Origin: a virus
Reading direction: 5' to 3' (one strand)
Length of the DNA stretch: 64,000 nt
IMG/VR virus record: IMGVR_UViG_3300020473_001965
Span: 62,001-126,000 of that record
The first letter of the stretch is position 1; the number at the start of each line of letters is the position of its first letter. The translations under genes were made by a program, and so were the position numbers. This document shows, piece after piece, positions 23,753 to 32,114 of the stretch. The notes under the pieces are model-generated. The model searched no databases and was not told the DNA's origin. It saw only the letters and a list, made by a program, of their open reading frames with translations.

Positions 23753-24641
23753 ACATACTATATATGGATGTATATCGTTCGCCTCTATCACACAGCATTG
23801 TTACGACGATACCATCGGGCTGAGATTGCTGCACATATTTCTCAGCAGCCAAAACATTAGCACCTGAAGATATCCCTACTAGCAAGCCGTGCTTACTAGA
23901 CAATTCTATGGATTTCTTTATTGCCAGCTGCGTCTCTATTTTTATTTCTTGATGTATTGCTGATTTGTCTAATAGAAAATCGGCGCCGTCGTTTACACCC
24001 TGAATGCCGTGGGATTTGTTTCCCTCAGCCGGGCTCATCAAAACTATCTTAGTTGTCAATCCTGCATCGCAGAGATATTCTTGAACACCACGTATTGTCC
24101 CACCTGTGCCGGCTCCTGAGACAAATGCGCTCCATGATCCGTGAGGAATGACTTGTTTGTGTATCTCAGGTGCTGTCTGTGTTTTGTGACATTCTACGTT
24201 TAGTAAGTTTTCAAACTGCGACGGCGTCCAAAAATTGGGATTTGAAGAACATATCTCATCTCTTAGCTGAATGGCTGCTGCGAAATCGCTGGGGCCTACT
24301 TCAACTACTTTGGCGCCATACAGGCGCATCATTACTTTTCTCTCTTCACTCATATTTGACGGCATAACAATCAGAACATCTAGACCGAGAGAAGCGCCAA
24401 ACATAGACAGCGCGATGCCAGTGTTTCCAGATGTTGCTTCAACAAGCGTCGATTCAGAGTTTATCTTTCCAGAATTAATCGCTTCGTTTACAAGATATGA
24501 TATCATCCTATCTTTGACTGAACCTGAAGGGTTGTATGTCTCTAGTTTTGCATAGATCTTGTCTGTCAGCTTAACTAAGGGTGTGTTACCTACTAGGCTC
24601 TTTAAGCTCTGGTATTCTTGCGTCGTTTCTGTTGTTTTCAT
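23730..24641 (-). CDS. Cysteine synthase (O-acetylserine sulfhydrylase family)
   Basis: A 303-residue PLP enzyme of the CysK/CysM type. The PLP lysine is in YNPSGSVKDRMI, the phosphate/substrate loops in EATSGNTGIALS and SGAGTGGTIRG, and the C-terminal loop in GISSGANVLAA; a QFEN motif at FWTPSQFENLLN also fits. It would make cysteine from O-acetylserine (or a related acceptor) and sulfide. CysK versus CysM versus cystathionine beta-synthase-like cannot be decided by eye. An auxiliary metabolic gene; it is unusual for a phage. Confidence 0.92.
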   Translation of the reverse strand: MKTTETTQEYQSLKSLVGNTPLVKLTDKIYAKLETYNPSGSVKDRMISYLVNEAINSGKINSESTLVEATSGNTGIALSMFGASLGLDVLIVMPSNMSEERKVMMRLYGAKVVEVGPSDFAAAIQLRDEICSSNPNFWTPSQFENLLNVECHKTQTAPEIHKQVIPHGSWSAFVSGAGTGGTIRGVQEYLCDAGLTTKIVLMSPAEGNKSHGIQGVNDGADFLLDKSAIHQEIKIETQLAIKKSIELSSKHGLLVGISSGANVLAAEKYVQQSQPDGIVVTMLCDRGERYTSIYSMYGINQCR

Positions 24642-24798
24642 TTTCTAAACTATAGTTGTACATGTTTTGACCTATTACATTGTTAGCTTTTTGTATGTGC
24701 CCAGCAGCGCCAGATTTTATTAACACATATATAAACAGCATTGCTGCTGATAGAGCTGAACAAATTGCTACCTCTAACAAGTGAGCGTCTTTAACCAT
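24586..24798 (-). CDS. Small single-pass membrane protein
   Basis: A 70-residue protein with LLEVAICSALSAAMLFIYVL as one membrane helix near the N-terminus and a polar tail (NNVIGQNMYNYSLENENNR). It overlaps the start of the cysteine synthase gene by 56 bases. No family recognised. Confidence 0.6.
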   Translation of the reverse strand: MVKDAHLLEVAICSALSAAMLFIYVLIKSGAAGHIQKANNVIGQNMYNYSLENENNRNDARIPELKEPSR

Positions 24799-24803
24799 AT
24801 AAA

Positions 24804-25121
24804 CTAATTATCATCTAGAACCTCTTGTTCATAAAACACTGCCAAATCTTTTAGTTCTTTTTCGTAGTTGAAGTTTGATCGAACTTCTGCTTCAAAACAG
24901 AGACTATCAATCTCAACAAGCGTATCGTAACAATCAATTGACGACATAGAAATTGCAGATCTAATCTCATCTGAAAGATCTTCGAGTACTTCGTGAATAG
25001 ATTCTAACGATAAGTTTCGTACTTTTTTTGAGGCTTCTATTATCTTATTTTTCACACCTTGCTTGATGCTTTCTTCACTTGATTCTAATTCAAAATTGTC
25101 ACTAATTTCTATAGTTTGCAT
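24804..25121 (-). CDS. Acidic helical protein, unknown
   Basis: A 105-residue, strongly acidic protein of several helices (IKQGVKNKIIEASKKVRNL and IHEVLEDLSDEIRSAI). It overlaps the upstream gene by 20 bases. No family or catalytic motif recognised. Confidence 0.75.
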   Translation of the reverse strand: MQTIEISDNFELESSEESIKQGVKNKIIEASKKVRNLSLESIHEVLEDLSDEIRSAISMSSIDCYDTLVEIDSLCFEAEVRSNFNYEKELKDLAVFYEQEVLDDN

Positions 25122-25509
25122 GGAAAAAATTTACTCCTGATCCTTTTTTGATTCCAGCTATTTCAAAACATACTATTAATTCTTCGTATGTCTTTAGGCC
25201 GCAAGACTCGATGACGTCATAATTTACATAAGTAAAATCTTCTCCGTCGATACTGAGCCCGCATTTTTTTATCATTTTCTCATATGTCTTTGTACTTCTT
25301 GTCCAAACACAAAAGTACCTAATCGTTTTAAATTCCTTCGTCTTTTCATCTACATCGTCTTCGTGAATATTGAGGGTATCTGAAACAACAGCCCGAACAA
25401 TAAGCTTGTTAAACCATACATCGACGCCAAGTTCATCATCGATGACCAACCTGTTCTTGTTGTTTTTGCGTATAACCGCGCCGGATTTTTTTCTGATAAT
25501 CAGGGACAT
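25102..25509 (-). CDS. Unknown phage protein, mixed alpha/beta
   Basis: A 135-residue protein with a basic N-terminus (IIRKKSGAVIRKNNKNR), then DDELGVDVWFNKLIVRAV, IRYFCVWTRSTKTYEKMI and YEELIVCFEIAG. It belongs to a run of five unknown genes (24804-26994) without enzyme signatures that may form one structural or assembly module. Confidence 0.75.
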   Translation of the reverse strand: MSLIIRKKSGAVIRKNNKNRLVIDDELGVDVWFNKLIVRAVVSDTLNIHEDDVDEKTKEFKTIRYFCVWTRSTKTYEKMIKKCGLSIDGEDFTYVNYDVIESCGLKTYEELIVCFEIAGIKKGSGVNFFHANYRN

Positions 25510-25517
25510 GTACCATC

Positions 25518-25892
25518 TTAAATATCTGCTGAACCCGTAATATTTGTACCGTTGTCTAAATTATAACCATCTAAAAGTTCTCTATGCGTGAGCTGAAACA
25601 TGTTCCCCGCGCTGAAGATTGCATTCCCCATCATCACAGCGTTCTGAGCTAATGTCATCAGCATTGTCATTCTCTGAACTCTTTCAGTCATCTCTAGACA
25701 AAGTGTTTCAGTTTTAAAATTTTCCAAACCCGTCTCTGGATTTTCTCCCATGGGCATCAACCTGTTGACAATTTCATCATATATGAGGTCTGTACTAGCA
25801 TGATAAATAGCGTTTGCCTCCATTATGTCTTTAGCTGTCATGTTCTCTTTGCCTTCAGGCAGATTCAACTGTTTGATTTGTGCTATTGACAT
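25518..25892 (-). CDS. Unknown helical protein
   Basis: A 124-residue, methionine-rich helical protein (DIMEANAIYHASTDLIYDEI and MTERVQRMTMLMTLAQNAVM). The hydrophobic central helices could associate with membranes or oligomerise. No family recognised. Confidence 0.75.
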   Translation of the reverse strand: MSIAQIKQLNLPEGKENMTAKDIMEANAIYHASTDLIYDEIVNRLMPMGENPETGLENFKTETLCLEMTERVQRMTMLMTLAQNAVMMGNAIFSAGNMFQLTHRELLDGYNLDNGTNITGSADI

Positions 25893-25894
25893 GA

Positions 25895-26353
25895 TTACTC
25901 CTTAGCCTTGTCACTGTCGTCAGCCTTAGATTTATCCTCAGCCTTAGCCTTCTCTTTCTTTTCTTCTTCAATTGCTTCGACTTTTGTCTTTATCTTGTCT
26001 GAAACAATTGAAAGTATTTCTGATTTGTGTGCATGTTGAAGCGCATCGACAAACTCCAACTGATCTTCGTCTAATTCTCTTAGATTGTCAAGCCACTTAT
26101 TAGAGAGCGCAATATTTTGCTGCGCAGCTTCAGAGTTTTCATATGTTTCAAAAAAATCAAAGTCTTTATGCTCTTCGCTTTCTCTATAGGCGAGGACTTC
26201 TTTTAGCGGCACTGGCTTATAACTGAACCCAAGCGAATCATCTCTTACATTCTTCAAGTTTTCGAGCACATAACCAGCGACATCTTGCGACTTTAGCATA
26301 GAAACATTGTGCAAAAACTCTGAGAGCCCTAATTTATAATTTGAATCTGGCAT
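25895..26353 (-). CDS. Unknown protein with charged repetitive tail
   Basis: Starting at ATG 26353, the product has ~110 residues of helical sequence and then a Lys/Ala/Asp/Glu-rich tail (KAKAEDKSKADDSDKAKE). Such tails occur in scaffold and tape-type phage proteins, but nothing proves that here. It overlaps the DUF5652-like gene by 20 bases. Confidence 0.75.
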   Translation of the reverse strand: MPDSNYKLGLSEFLHNVSMLKSQDVAGYVLENLKNVRDDSLGFSYKPVPLKEVLAYRESEEHKDFDFFETYENSEAAQQNIALSNKWLDNLRELDEDQLEFVDALQHAHKSEILSIVSDKIKTKVEAIEEEKKEKAKAEDKSKADDSDKAKE

Positions 26354-26525
26354 TATCAAACTTTAGCAGGTAGAGAATCTCTGGAACACAAAATAAGTTC
26401 AACAGCAAAAAGAGTGAAAACCATCCGGTGTCTCTATTTCTCGCTGACCTCCACATTGCGTACCCTTTAACAGGTATGGTTAGCCACATTGTCCACTCAG
26501 GCAGTTGAGCTATATCAAAAACCAT
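26334..26525 (-). CDS. DUF5652-like membrane protein
   Basis: A 63-residue protein with two hydrophobic segments around WRSARNRDTGWFSLFLLLN and VPEILYLLKF. The pattern P-x-K-G-Y-A-x-W-R-x-A-R-x-x-x-x-G-W-F followed by a second helix with EILYLL matches DUF5652-type small membrane proteins known from several bacterial groups. Role unknown. Confidence 0.75.
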   Translation of the reverse strand: MVFDIAQLPEWTMWLTIPVKGYAMWRSARNRDTGWFSLFLLLNLFCVPEILYLLKFDNARFKL

Positions 26526-26526
26526 G

Positions 26527-26994
26527 CTAAATTTTTATCCTATTTAAAACAGGTGTATAATCAAAATAAATCTCGCGATGAAATTTCTTTAGAACTTTTT
26601 TTGTTACATCTAGAATGATATCCTGATTTACTTTTCCCTTCAAAAGTTTTTCAACTTCTTTGGTCACCTTTGGTTCTATCTCATCTTTATAGTATCTTCC
26701 CATCTCAGATCTTGCGAGTCTTCTAACCTCTTCTTTGTCTGTTTTTGTCAGAGCCTCAACAAGGGTGTACTCCTTGACGTAAGTGCGCAAGATCACTTCA
26801 GATTCTATTAGCTTCATCGCTTTTAGATAGTCAGAGATTTGAACATTGACTGGGATTTCTTTTCCGTTCTTTTTAAAACTTAAGTTTGACAGCGCTTTTA
26901 TTTCTCTATCTAAAAATAGATTCTTGTCATTGCCCGGCATATACGACTCGTCTGGATGACTGCCAGCTACTTTTGATTTTTTTGACTTAGGCAT
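26527..26994 (-). CDS. Unknown charged protein
   Basis: A 155-residue, lysine- and glutamate-rich protein with NLFLDREIKALSNLSFKKNG and a C-terminal VTKKVLKKFHREIYFDYTPV. Helical through most of its length. It is the first gene in the run of unknowns; no family recognised. Confidence 0.75.
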   Translation of the reverse strand: MPKSKKSKVAGSHPDESYMPGNDKNLFLDREIKALSNLSFKKNGKEIPVNVQISDYLKAMKLIESEVILRTYVKEYTLVEALTKTDKEEVRRLARSEMGRYYKDEIEPKVTKEVEKLLKGKVNQDIILDVTKKVLKKFHREIYFDYTPVLNRIKI

Positions 26995-27002
26995 AATGGT
27001 AA

Positions 27003-27395
27003 TTATTCTTTAGTATTATATTTATCTCTCACTTTGTCAGAAACAGGAATTGCTTCACCATCGCCATCGATTCTAACAAACGTCATCTCTGTAGTCAGGA
27101 CTGTCTTTTGAGAGCCATTATAAACGCTATGTCTCCTCGCCTCTAATTTAATCGTAATAGACCTTGTTCCTACGCGGTCGACTTCACCGTAGATTTTGAT
27201 GATCTGACCTGGTCTTACGGGCTTATTAAAGACAACCTCTGATATCTTTTTTGTTACCATTCTGGGTGTGTCACAAGCCTGGCATGCGAATGCTGCTCCA
27301 GCTTCATCAAGCCAAGCGAGCATCGTCCCGCCGAATAGATTACCGTGATAACCTACATTAGCAGCTTTGCAAAAATGTGTAGAAATTAATTCCAT
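27003..27395 (-). CDS. Hotdog-fold acyl-CoA thioesterase
   Basis: A 130-residue protein of the YciA/BACH type. GYHGNLFGGTMLAWLDEAGA is the long central helix with the catalytic Asp, TKKISEVVFNKPVRPGQII and KIYGEVDRVGTRSITIKLEA are the beta strands, and TTEMTFVRID is the last. It would hydrolyse acyl-CoA thioesters. ATG 27395 is preferred to a GTG twelve bases earlier. A rare metabolic gene in phages; its target in infection is unknown. Confidence 0.9.
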   Translation of the reverse strand: MELISTHFCKAANVGYHGNLFGGTMLAWLDEAGAAFACQACDTPRMVTKKISEVVFNKPVRPGQIIKIYGEVDRVGTRSITIKLEARRHSVYNGSQKTVLTTEMTFVRIDGDGEAIPVSDKVRDKYNTKE

Positions 27396-27433
27396 TTCTA
27401 AGAGCACCCTTTTCCAAGATACGTATAAAAGTT

Positions 27434-27784
27434 ATGCGCGTAAATCACAAACTTAAGGAAGGTGACTTAGTCAAGTTGAAAATATATAGAAAGTCATTTA
27501 CAAGTGATGGATTTTCTACGCTAGGTTATCACCCCAACCCGATGTACGGTGCTCTTTACGAGTATATCAATATTCAAACCTACCCTAGTTGTAGAGACTT
27601 CTTAGGCAGAAGCGTTGCAGTCAAGCATAATCAAGAAGCGATGGTTCTAAAATATATTGGAAGACCCTTAACGCTACAGAACCCTGCATATTCAGACTAC
27701 GACATTTACGAGGTGTTAGTCAATGGCTATACTTGCTATGTTTTTAATTACAACATTGAGCCAGTATGCATCAAATCGGAATAA
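27434..27784 (+). CDS. Extended SH3/KOW-like 'GDLV' protein (plus strand)
   Basis: A 116-residue member with LKEGDLVKLKIYRKS, a long insertion, EAMVLKYIGRPL and YEVLVNGYTCYVFNYN. It overlaps the SET-domain gene by 19 bases, again pairing a GDLV protein with an enzyme. No ribosome site is clear. Function unknown. Confidence 0.78.
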   Translation: MRVNHKLKEGDLVKLKIYRKSFTSDGFSTLGYHPNPMYGALYEYINIQTYPSCRDFLGRSVAVKHNQEAMVLKYIGRPLTLQNPAYSDYDIYEVLVNGYTCYVFNYNIEPVCIKSE

Positions 27785-28272
27785 GCGACAAACTAGAAAT
27801 CAAGACATCTTCAATACAGGGTGCGGGTTTAGGTGTATTTGCAAAAGCCGATATTCCGGCGGGGACTATTATTGAGACTTGCCCTGTAAAGCTTCTAAGC
27901 ACCTTCATTCTTGATGACGATGATATGCACAAGACATGGTTGATAGATTACACGTTTTCATGGAATGAAAAATTTGCAGCCGTTTGCTTTGGATGGGGTA
28001 GTTTTTACAACCACAGCGAAGAATACAACACGCACTATTCATGTCAGGAAGAGCCCATGGGAATTAGTTTTAAAACTGTCAAGCGTGTAAAGAAGGGTGA
28101 AGAACTATTTATTCGCTATCGTCACCCAAGCAGGTATCATGAGCTTGATTTTATCGAAATACAAGAGCATCAAAGCTCACCTGACAAATCGTATACAGAT
28201 CGTACCAAAAGCAACATACAAAGAAGGCGTCTAAATAGAGATGGTTCTCTCAAAGACTACCTCAAGCGCTAG
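27766..28272 (+). CDS. SET-domain protein methyltransferase
   Basis: A 168-residue protein built around a SET domain: IQGAGLGVFAKADIPAGTII (the first strand pair that binds S-adenosylmethionine), WGSFYNHSEEYNTHYS (the N-H-S/C pseudoknot segment) and VKRVKKGEELFIRYRH (E-L-x-x-x-Y). Like viral vSET it lacks pre- and post-SET domains. It should methylate lysine in a protein, target unknown. The C-terminal tail is basic (NIQRRRLNRDG). On the plus strand with its GDLV partner. Confidence 0.88.
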   Translation: MHQIGISDKLEIKTSSIQGAGLGVFAKADIPAGTIIETCPVKLLSTFILDDDDMHKTWLIDYTFSWNEKFAAVCFGWGSFYNHSEEYNTHYSCQEEPMGISFKTVKRVKKGEELFIRYRHPSRYHELDFIEIQEHQSSPDKSYTDRTKSNIQRRRLNRDGSLKDYLKR

Positions 28273-28292
28273 CTTTTCGACAAACAGCGCTT
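28264..28292. terminator. Hairpin between convergent genes
   Basis: AAGCGCT at 28264-28270 and AGCGCTT at 28286-28292 can pair in either strand and enclose the stops of the SET gene and the convergent helicase gene. No strong T-run follows, so its terminator role is tentative. Confidence 0.35.
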
Positions 28293-29897
28293 AAAATCTT
28301 TAGGGAAGAAGCTGGAATTCATTCTGTAGAACCTGTCAAAATCTGCATCTAGTATGTATGAAACTGCGTGGTCATCAGATGATCTCACGCTTCTGCCTAC
28401 AGACTGAACTATTGATTTAGCTGTTTGAAGCGGGTACCACTTCTTCCACTTGTTCATTCGCTTCTTGACTAATTTGTCTCCCAAGTAAGGATAGGGCACC
28501 TTGCATATTATTTGAAATCTGCTTGCATCACCTTTAAGATCCACCCCTTCAGTCATCGAAGGTGAAAGCAAAACAGTGTCCTTGTCACCATGTATATGCT
28601 TATAAAGAATTTCGTCTCGATTCTCACTATTGTGAGTTAAAATTCTCGAACTTCTAATATTGCGTTTGAGATGGTTTACCACCTTGTAAGAGTGGCAGTG
28701 AATAATTCCCTTTTCATTCTTGTGAGCAGCCATTATCATCTTGACTGCTTGAACAATGTTCGGCAAAGATTTGTCAATCACTTTCGATGACATACTCCCG
28801 ATAGGATTAAAAAGGATGGGTCGATTTTCTACAGGGAAAGGTGACGGTATACTGATGAAAGCTGTCTCTTCTTTCGGGATGCCCAAAGACTGGCAAAAGA
28901 CTTCGTGATCAAGTATTGTTGCTGACATCAGCAAAACACGCTCGCCCAACCGAAACAAATACTCGGTCGCGTATCCTGAAACGTCGATTGATTTAAAGAC
29001 AAACTTTCTAGACTTCCGTTCCCAGCTCACCTCTTCATCAAACACCCAGTTATCTTTGTTATAATATCTCAAAAAGTTTTCAAGCTTTGTGACATGACCT
29101 CGGAGCATGTCGTAATGTCGAGCAATAGTTTTTAATTCTTTCATTTTTTGAGTAAGATCAATCTTCTCTATTTGCTTTTCCATGTGTGAAAGCTGCGCTT
29201 TTGCTTTTGGAAAGTATACATCTTTCACCCAACGGAAAGCCTGAAATTGAGTTTGGTGCTTTGGCAAAGAAGTCTTCAAGACTGACTTGACAAACCTGTC
29301 AGTAATTGTCACTTCAACGAATCTACTTAATTCCGTTTCGACGTTGTGAGCCTCGTCGATTACTAAAAAACGTCGAGGAGAAATCTTTCCTGAGTATGCT
29401 GCTTCCGTCATGAAATATGGGAAATTACTCACGCTTTCACTAGATTCAAGGTACTTCTTTTTCTCTTCTTTGTAATTGCAGTTGAACGTGCATGCTTTAA
29501 AAAACCTTGAATCTCTTTCAGCAGTCTTTAGTAGCTGCTGACTCTGATTGCATGTATTGCGCTTATGAAAGCCACACGTGTAATTGGTTGAAGACTTGAT
29601 GGATCTCATCTTTCCGGAAGGTGCCCCGAAATCAGAAACATACTGATGTTGCAGGATCTTTTGGGTAGTTACGAACCACGATCCCAAATCATAATCATCA
29701 GACTTTTTTAGGCCACTATTTATCTGTCGCCCTAGCGTCAAACCTATTGCAGACTTGCCAACGCCCGTTCCTGCCTCGAGGACCACAAATCTCTTACCAG
29801 AATTATAAGCTTCAATCGCCAAGTCAATTGCTTGAACTTGTTCATCTCTTATCTTTTCGTAAGGAAAGAACTGCAAATAGTTATCACCACTGATCAT
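28269..29897 (-). CDS. XPD/DinG-type superfamily 2 helicase with Fe-S domain
   Basis: A ~542-residue helicase. VLEAGTGVGKSAIGLTL is Walker A; FLVIDEAHNVETE is the DEAH box; between them four cysteines (NYTCGF, RNTCNQ, KACTF, FNCNY) form the Fe-S domain of the XPD/DinG/Rad3 group. Later motifs are LLMSATILDHEVF, LSPSMTEGVDLKGD and SIVQSVGRSVRSSDD (motif VI). It would unwind DNA 5' to 3'. Start taken at ATG 29897 (MISGDNYLQFFPY); a GTG at 29930 is the alternative. Confidence 0.93.
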   Translation of the reverse strand: MISGDNYLQFFPYEKIRDEQVQAIDLAIEAYNSGKRFVVLEAGTGVGKSAIGLTLGRQINSGLKKSDDYDLGSWFVTTQKILQHQYVSDFGAPSGKMRSIKSSTNYTCGFHKRNTCNQSQQLLKTAERDSRFFKACTFNCNYKEEKKKYLESSESVSNFPYFMTEAAYSGKISPRRFLVIDEAHNVETELSRFVEVTITDRFVKSVLKTSLPKHQTQFQAFRWVKDVYFPKAKAQLSHMEKQIEKIDLTQKMKELKTIARHYDMLRGHVTKLENFLRYYNKDNWVFDEEVSWERKSRKFVFKSIDVSGYATEYLFRLGERVLLMSATILDHEVFCQSLGIPKEETAFISIPSPFPVENRPILFNPIGSMSSKVIDKSLPNIVQAVKMIMAAHKNEKGIIHCHSYKVVNHLKRNIRSSRILTHNSENRDEILYKHIHGDKDTVLLSPSMTEGVDLKGDASRFQIICKVPYPYLGDKLVKKRMNKWKKWYPLQTAKSIVQSVGRSVRSSDDHAVSYILDADFDRFYRMNSSFFPKDFKRCLSKS

Positions 29898-30315
29898 CTT
29901 GTCCCACCCAGTCCTTAAATTTTTCGTCACCGCCCCGGATAGTCCAGTCAGAATCTATCGTTAACTTAGACGATATTCCGCCGCGAGGGTTGAACAACAT
30001 TGTCAATCTAAGTCTGTTTGGTTCATAAGCCTTCATAATATCATCGTAAACAACATTAATCAAGCGCTCATAAGAAATAATTGAATTTCGAAACTGATAA
30101 AAATATTGTTTTAAAGATTTTAGCTCGATCACTTTTTCATTGGGATAGAACGTCATATAAACTTGTGCATAGTCTGGTTGATTTTTCACACCTAAAAAAG
30201 TCAACTCAGGATTTTTTATTTTTATTTCGTACCCTTGCCTTGTTGGATTTACTATTGTTGTTAGGATCGACGGATCGCTCCACCTTCTTTTTCCTGAGTC
30301 TTGTTGTTTTGCCAC
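29884..30315 (-). CDS. QueF-related T-fold protein lacking the catalytic cysteine
   Basis: The body aligns with preQ0 reductase QueF: GYEIKIKNPELTFLG, NQPDYAQVYMTFYPNEKVIE, LKSLKQYFYQFRN and MLFNPRGGISS. The conserved QPD, E-L-K-S-L-K and T/NPRGGI blocks are intact, but QueF's L-C-P-x-T-G-Q-P-D reads L-G-V-K-N-Q-P-D, so the nucleophile Cys is missing and one residue is deleted; the FRNHGDFHED region is also changed. It may bind a 7-deazaguanine but should not form the usual thioimide. I use GTG 30315, ten bases after GGAGG; ATG 30366 or 30360 is possible. Confidence 0.82.
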   Translation of the reverse strand: MAKQQDSGKRRWSDPSILTTIVNPTRQGYEIKIKNPELTFLGVKNQPDYAQVYMTFYPNEKVIELKSLKQYFYQFRNSIISYERLINVVYDDIMKAYEPNRLRLTMLFNPRGGISSKLTIDSDWTIRGGDEKFKDWVGQDDQW

Positions 30316-30631
30316 CGTGAGTTTTCCTCCTAGATTCTTTCTTAATAATACAGCTGTCATATACAAATGTACTATCTCCTGGGCCTTTAAAGGGGATTGA
30401 CCATTTCTTTCTCAGCAGGTCTGCTTCATGCTGATACACAACTTCTGACTCCCAACCAGAATATCCTGGCCAGCCCATTGACATTTTAAACCCCACACGC
30501 TTCGGAGGTGTTGGTTTGACAACGACTCTCTTTACAAGCCTTACGTGAATATGAGGAATTGCGTCTCCAGCGATGGACTTTACTAAGACTATATCGCCTT
30601 CTTTGTATCTACGTGTTTTCTTATCTTTCAT
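30206..30631 (-). CDS. Extended SH3/KOW-like 'GDLV' protein with basic tail
   Basis: A 141-residue member with YKEGDIVLVKSIAGDAIPH, HVRLVKRVVV and SEVVYQHEADLL, followed by a Lys/Arg-rich tail (TTRLRKKKVERS and ARVRNKNKKS). The tail overlaps the QueF-like gene by about 110 bases, so both frames are under selection there. The basic tail would suit nucleic-acid binding. ATG 30631 is used; a GTG lies twelve bases upstream. Confidence 0.7.
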   Translation of the reverse strand: MKDKKTRRYKEGDIVLVKSIAGDAIPHIHVRLVKRVVVKPTPPKRVGFKMSMGWPGYSGWESEVVYQHEADLLRKKWSIPFKGPGDSTFVYDSCIIKKESRRKTHGGKTTRLRKKKVERSVDPNNNSKSNKARVRNKNKKS

Positions 30632-30721
30632 CTGGTTTGCCACAAAACAAACAATTTTCGTATTGGTCTTGTGCTATCTCAAATTATTTTATTTGTCTAT
30701 TATAAACACAATTAGAAGAAT

Positions 30722-30961
30722 TTACAATGTATTTTGCTGATTCGCCAAAGGAATGATCGAATCATGATTCTTTCTAAAGGGCTTTGCGTTATGAATGCTC
30801 GTTACTTTTCCATCAGCAAAAACTCGATAAGTAACAGTGTCTGGGTCGGGTGTTGATCTCACTTCACATATCAAGTACAGTGTTTCGGACTTGTCGGGAT
30901 TTATTACTTTTATGATATCACCAGGCTCTGCACAGGGGTGACTCTTGATTTGAGAATTCAT
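30722..30961 (-). CDS. SH3/KOW-like 'GDLV' family protein
   Basis: A 79-residue member with AEPGDIIKVINPDKSETLYL, ICEVRS and TYRVFADGKVTSIHN. Start at ATG 30961, inside the end of the preceding paralogue (44-base overlap). A GTTTATAAT element lies downstream at 30699-30707, before the next gene. Function unknown. Confidence 0.78.
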   Translation of the reverse strand: MNSQIKSHPCAEPGDIIKVINPDKSETLYLICEVRSTPDPDTVTYRVFADGKVTSIHNAKPFRKNHDSIIPLANQQNTL

Positions 30962-31154
30962 TGGCAAACAACTCTTGGGGGACAGAGATAAGTATCCCTC
31001 CAGGAGACAATGCTACCCAAACTATATTTCTACCTTCTTCAAAGGGGCCGTCAATTAGAGTCAAGACAGCACCTCGAGAAACTTTTATACTCATTCTAGT
31101 ATCAAAAAAATCTTGTTCTAAATCAATTCTATCGCCGACTTCGTACTCTTCCAT
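30918..31154 (-). CDS. SH3/KOW-like 'GDLV' family protein
   Basis: A 78-residue member with YEVGDRIDLEQDF, VSRGAVLTLIDG and IVWVALSPGGILISV. It overlaps the nucleotidyltransferase gene by 26 bases and the next paralogue by 44. Function unknown. Confidence 0.78.
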   Translation of the reverse strand: MEEYEVGDRIDLEQDFFDTRMSIKVSRGAVLTLIDGPFEEGRNIVWVALSPGGILISVPQELFANEFSNQESPLCRAW

Positions 31155-31953
31155 TAATAGATTCCCTCACAAACTTACGAACAAGATCAACTTGAGAAAC
31201 CTCAGTATGAATTTCATTTTCAACTGAGAGACTCTTGTCAAATTCTTTTACTGCTCGATCATAAAGTCGCTCGATATATCCAGTGTTTCTCAAAACTTTA
31301 AAAGCGAGATTTTCAGCTGAATACTCCCCCGATCTTTCAAGCCCAGACTGTCGCATATTCTTTATTTTTTTCTTTAATGCGTCTATCTTTTTTATGCTAG
31401 GATCATCTTTTTCTAAAAGATTGTCGATCATCTTCATTAATGCGCTAGCTTTTCTTTGGACCGCGGGTAAATCTAATTTGGCGGATTCTCTCTTCGGGAC
31501 AGTCAACCATTTGTCTGACATTATACTGTATACACCCGTAGAGTGATGTTCTTCATTTACGTCTTGACCGTAAAGTTCAACATCGTGACCTTTTATTTTA
31601 ATGTTATGCTTTTCGTTCCAGATGGATTTTTTAGCATTCATATAATTTTTTACTAGGTCGAGGTTTTCATCTATTTCACTAAAGTCAAAAAGAACGTGCA
31701 AGTCCACATCGCTGACTTTTGTATAGTTGTAATTTGCAAGCGAGCCCGTAATTATTATGTCTTTGATTGGCGCGCTAATGTCTAAAGAAAGATAAAATTC
31801 GAGAGCAATCTTATACAAGATGTTTCGAAGCCCTTGCTTTAACTCATTCTCTTCCCACAAAACTGTGCTTAGATTTTGACTAGGTTCAAAATCAGAGAAG
31901 TCGTCAGGAACTGACTTCTGAATTGCTGACTGTATTTCATCTTCAGATAGCAT
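31129..31953 (-). CDS. Nucleotidyltransferase-fold protein
   Basis: A 274-residue protein with DIIITGSLANYNYTKVSDVD followed by LHVLFDF, the GS...DxD signature of polymerase-beta-type nucleotidyltransferases; a third acidic residue may be in GHDVELYGQD. The C-terminal half is a helical domain (KKIDALKKKIKNMRQSG). Substrates may be tRNA, nucleotides or protein; the sequence does not say. The C-terminus reads VDLVRKFVRESI. A GTAATAATTA element lies just before the ATG. Confidence 0.85.
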   Translation of the reverse strand: MLSEDEIQSAIQKSVPDDFSDFEPSQNLSTVLWEENELKQGLRNILYKIALEFYLSLDISAPIKDIIITGSLANYNYTKVSDVDLHVLFDFSEIDENLDLVKNYMNAKKSIWNEKHNIKIKGHDVELYGQDVNEEHHSTGVYSIMSDKWLTVPKRESAKLDLPAVQRKASALMKMIDNLLEKDDPSIKKIDALKKKIKNMRQSGLERSGEYSAENLAFKVLRNTGYIERLYDRAVKEFDKSLSVENEIHTEVSQVDLVRKFVRESINGRVRSRR

Positions 31954-31964
31954 ACTAGTAATTA

Positions 31965-32114
31965 TTACTCACTTACAATAGAATCATGGCTTTTATTATC
32001 TACCGCCTTGTCTTCCATTATTTCCTTTTTTACATGATACCACAACGTGAAACTCAAAGACAGGCTTACAATTAATGCAATCAACTTGTAAATATCAAGT
32101 CTTGGTTGCTTCAT
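31965..32114 (-). CDS. Small membrane protein, 49 residues
   Basis: Reads MKQPRLDIYKLIALIVSLSL, then SFTLWYHVKKEIMEDKAVDN: an N-terminal membrane helix and a charged tail. ATG 32114 lies inside the end of the asparagine synthetase gene with AAGAAG just upstream. No family recognised. Confidence 0.65.
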   Translation of the reverse strand: MKQPRLDIYKLIALIVSLSLSFTLWYHVKKEIMEDKAVDNKSHDSIVSE

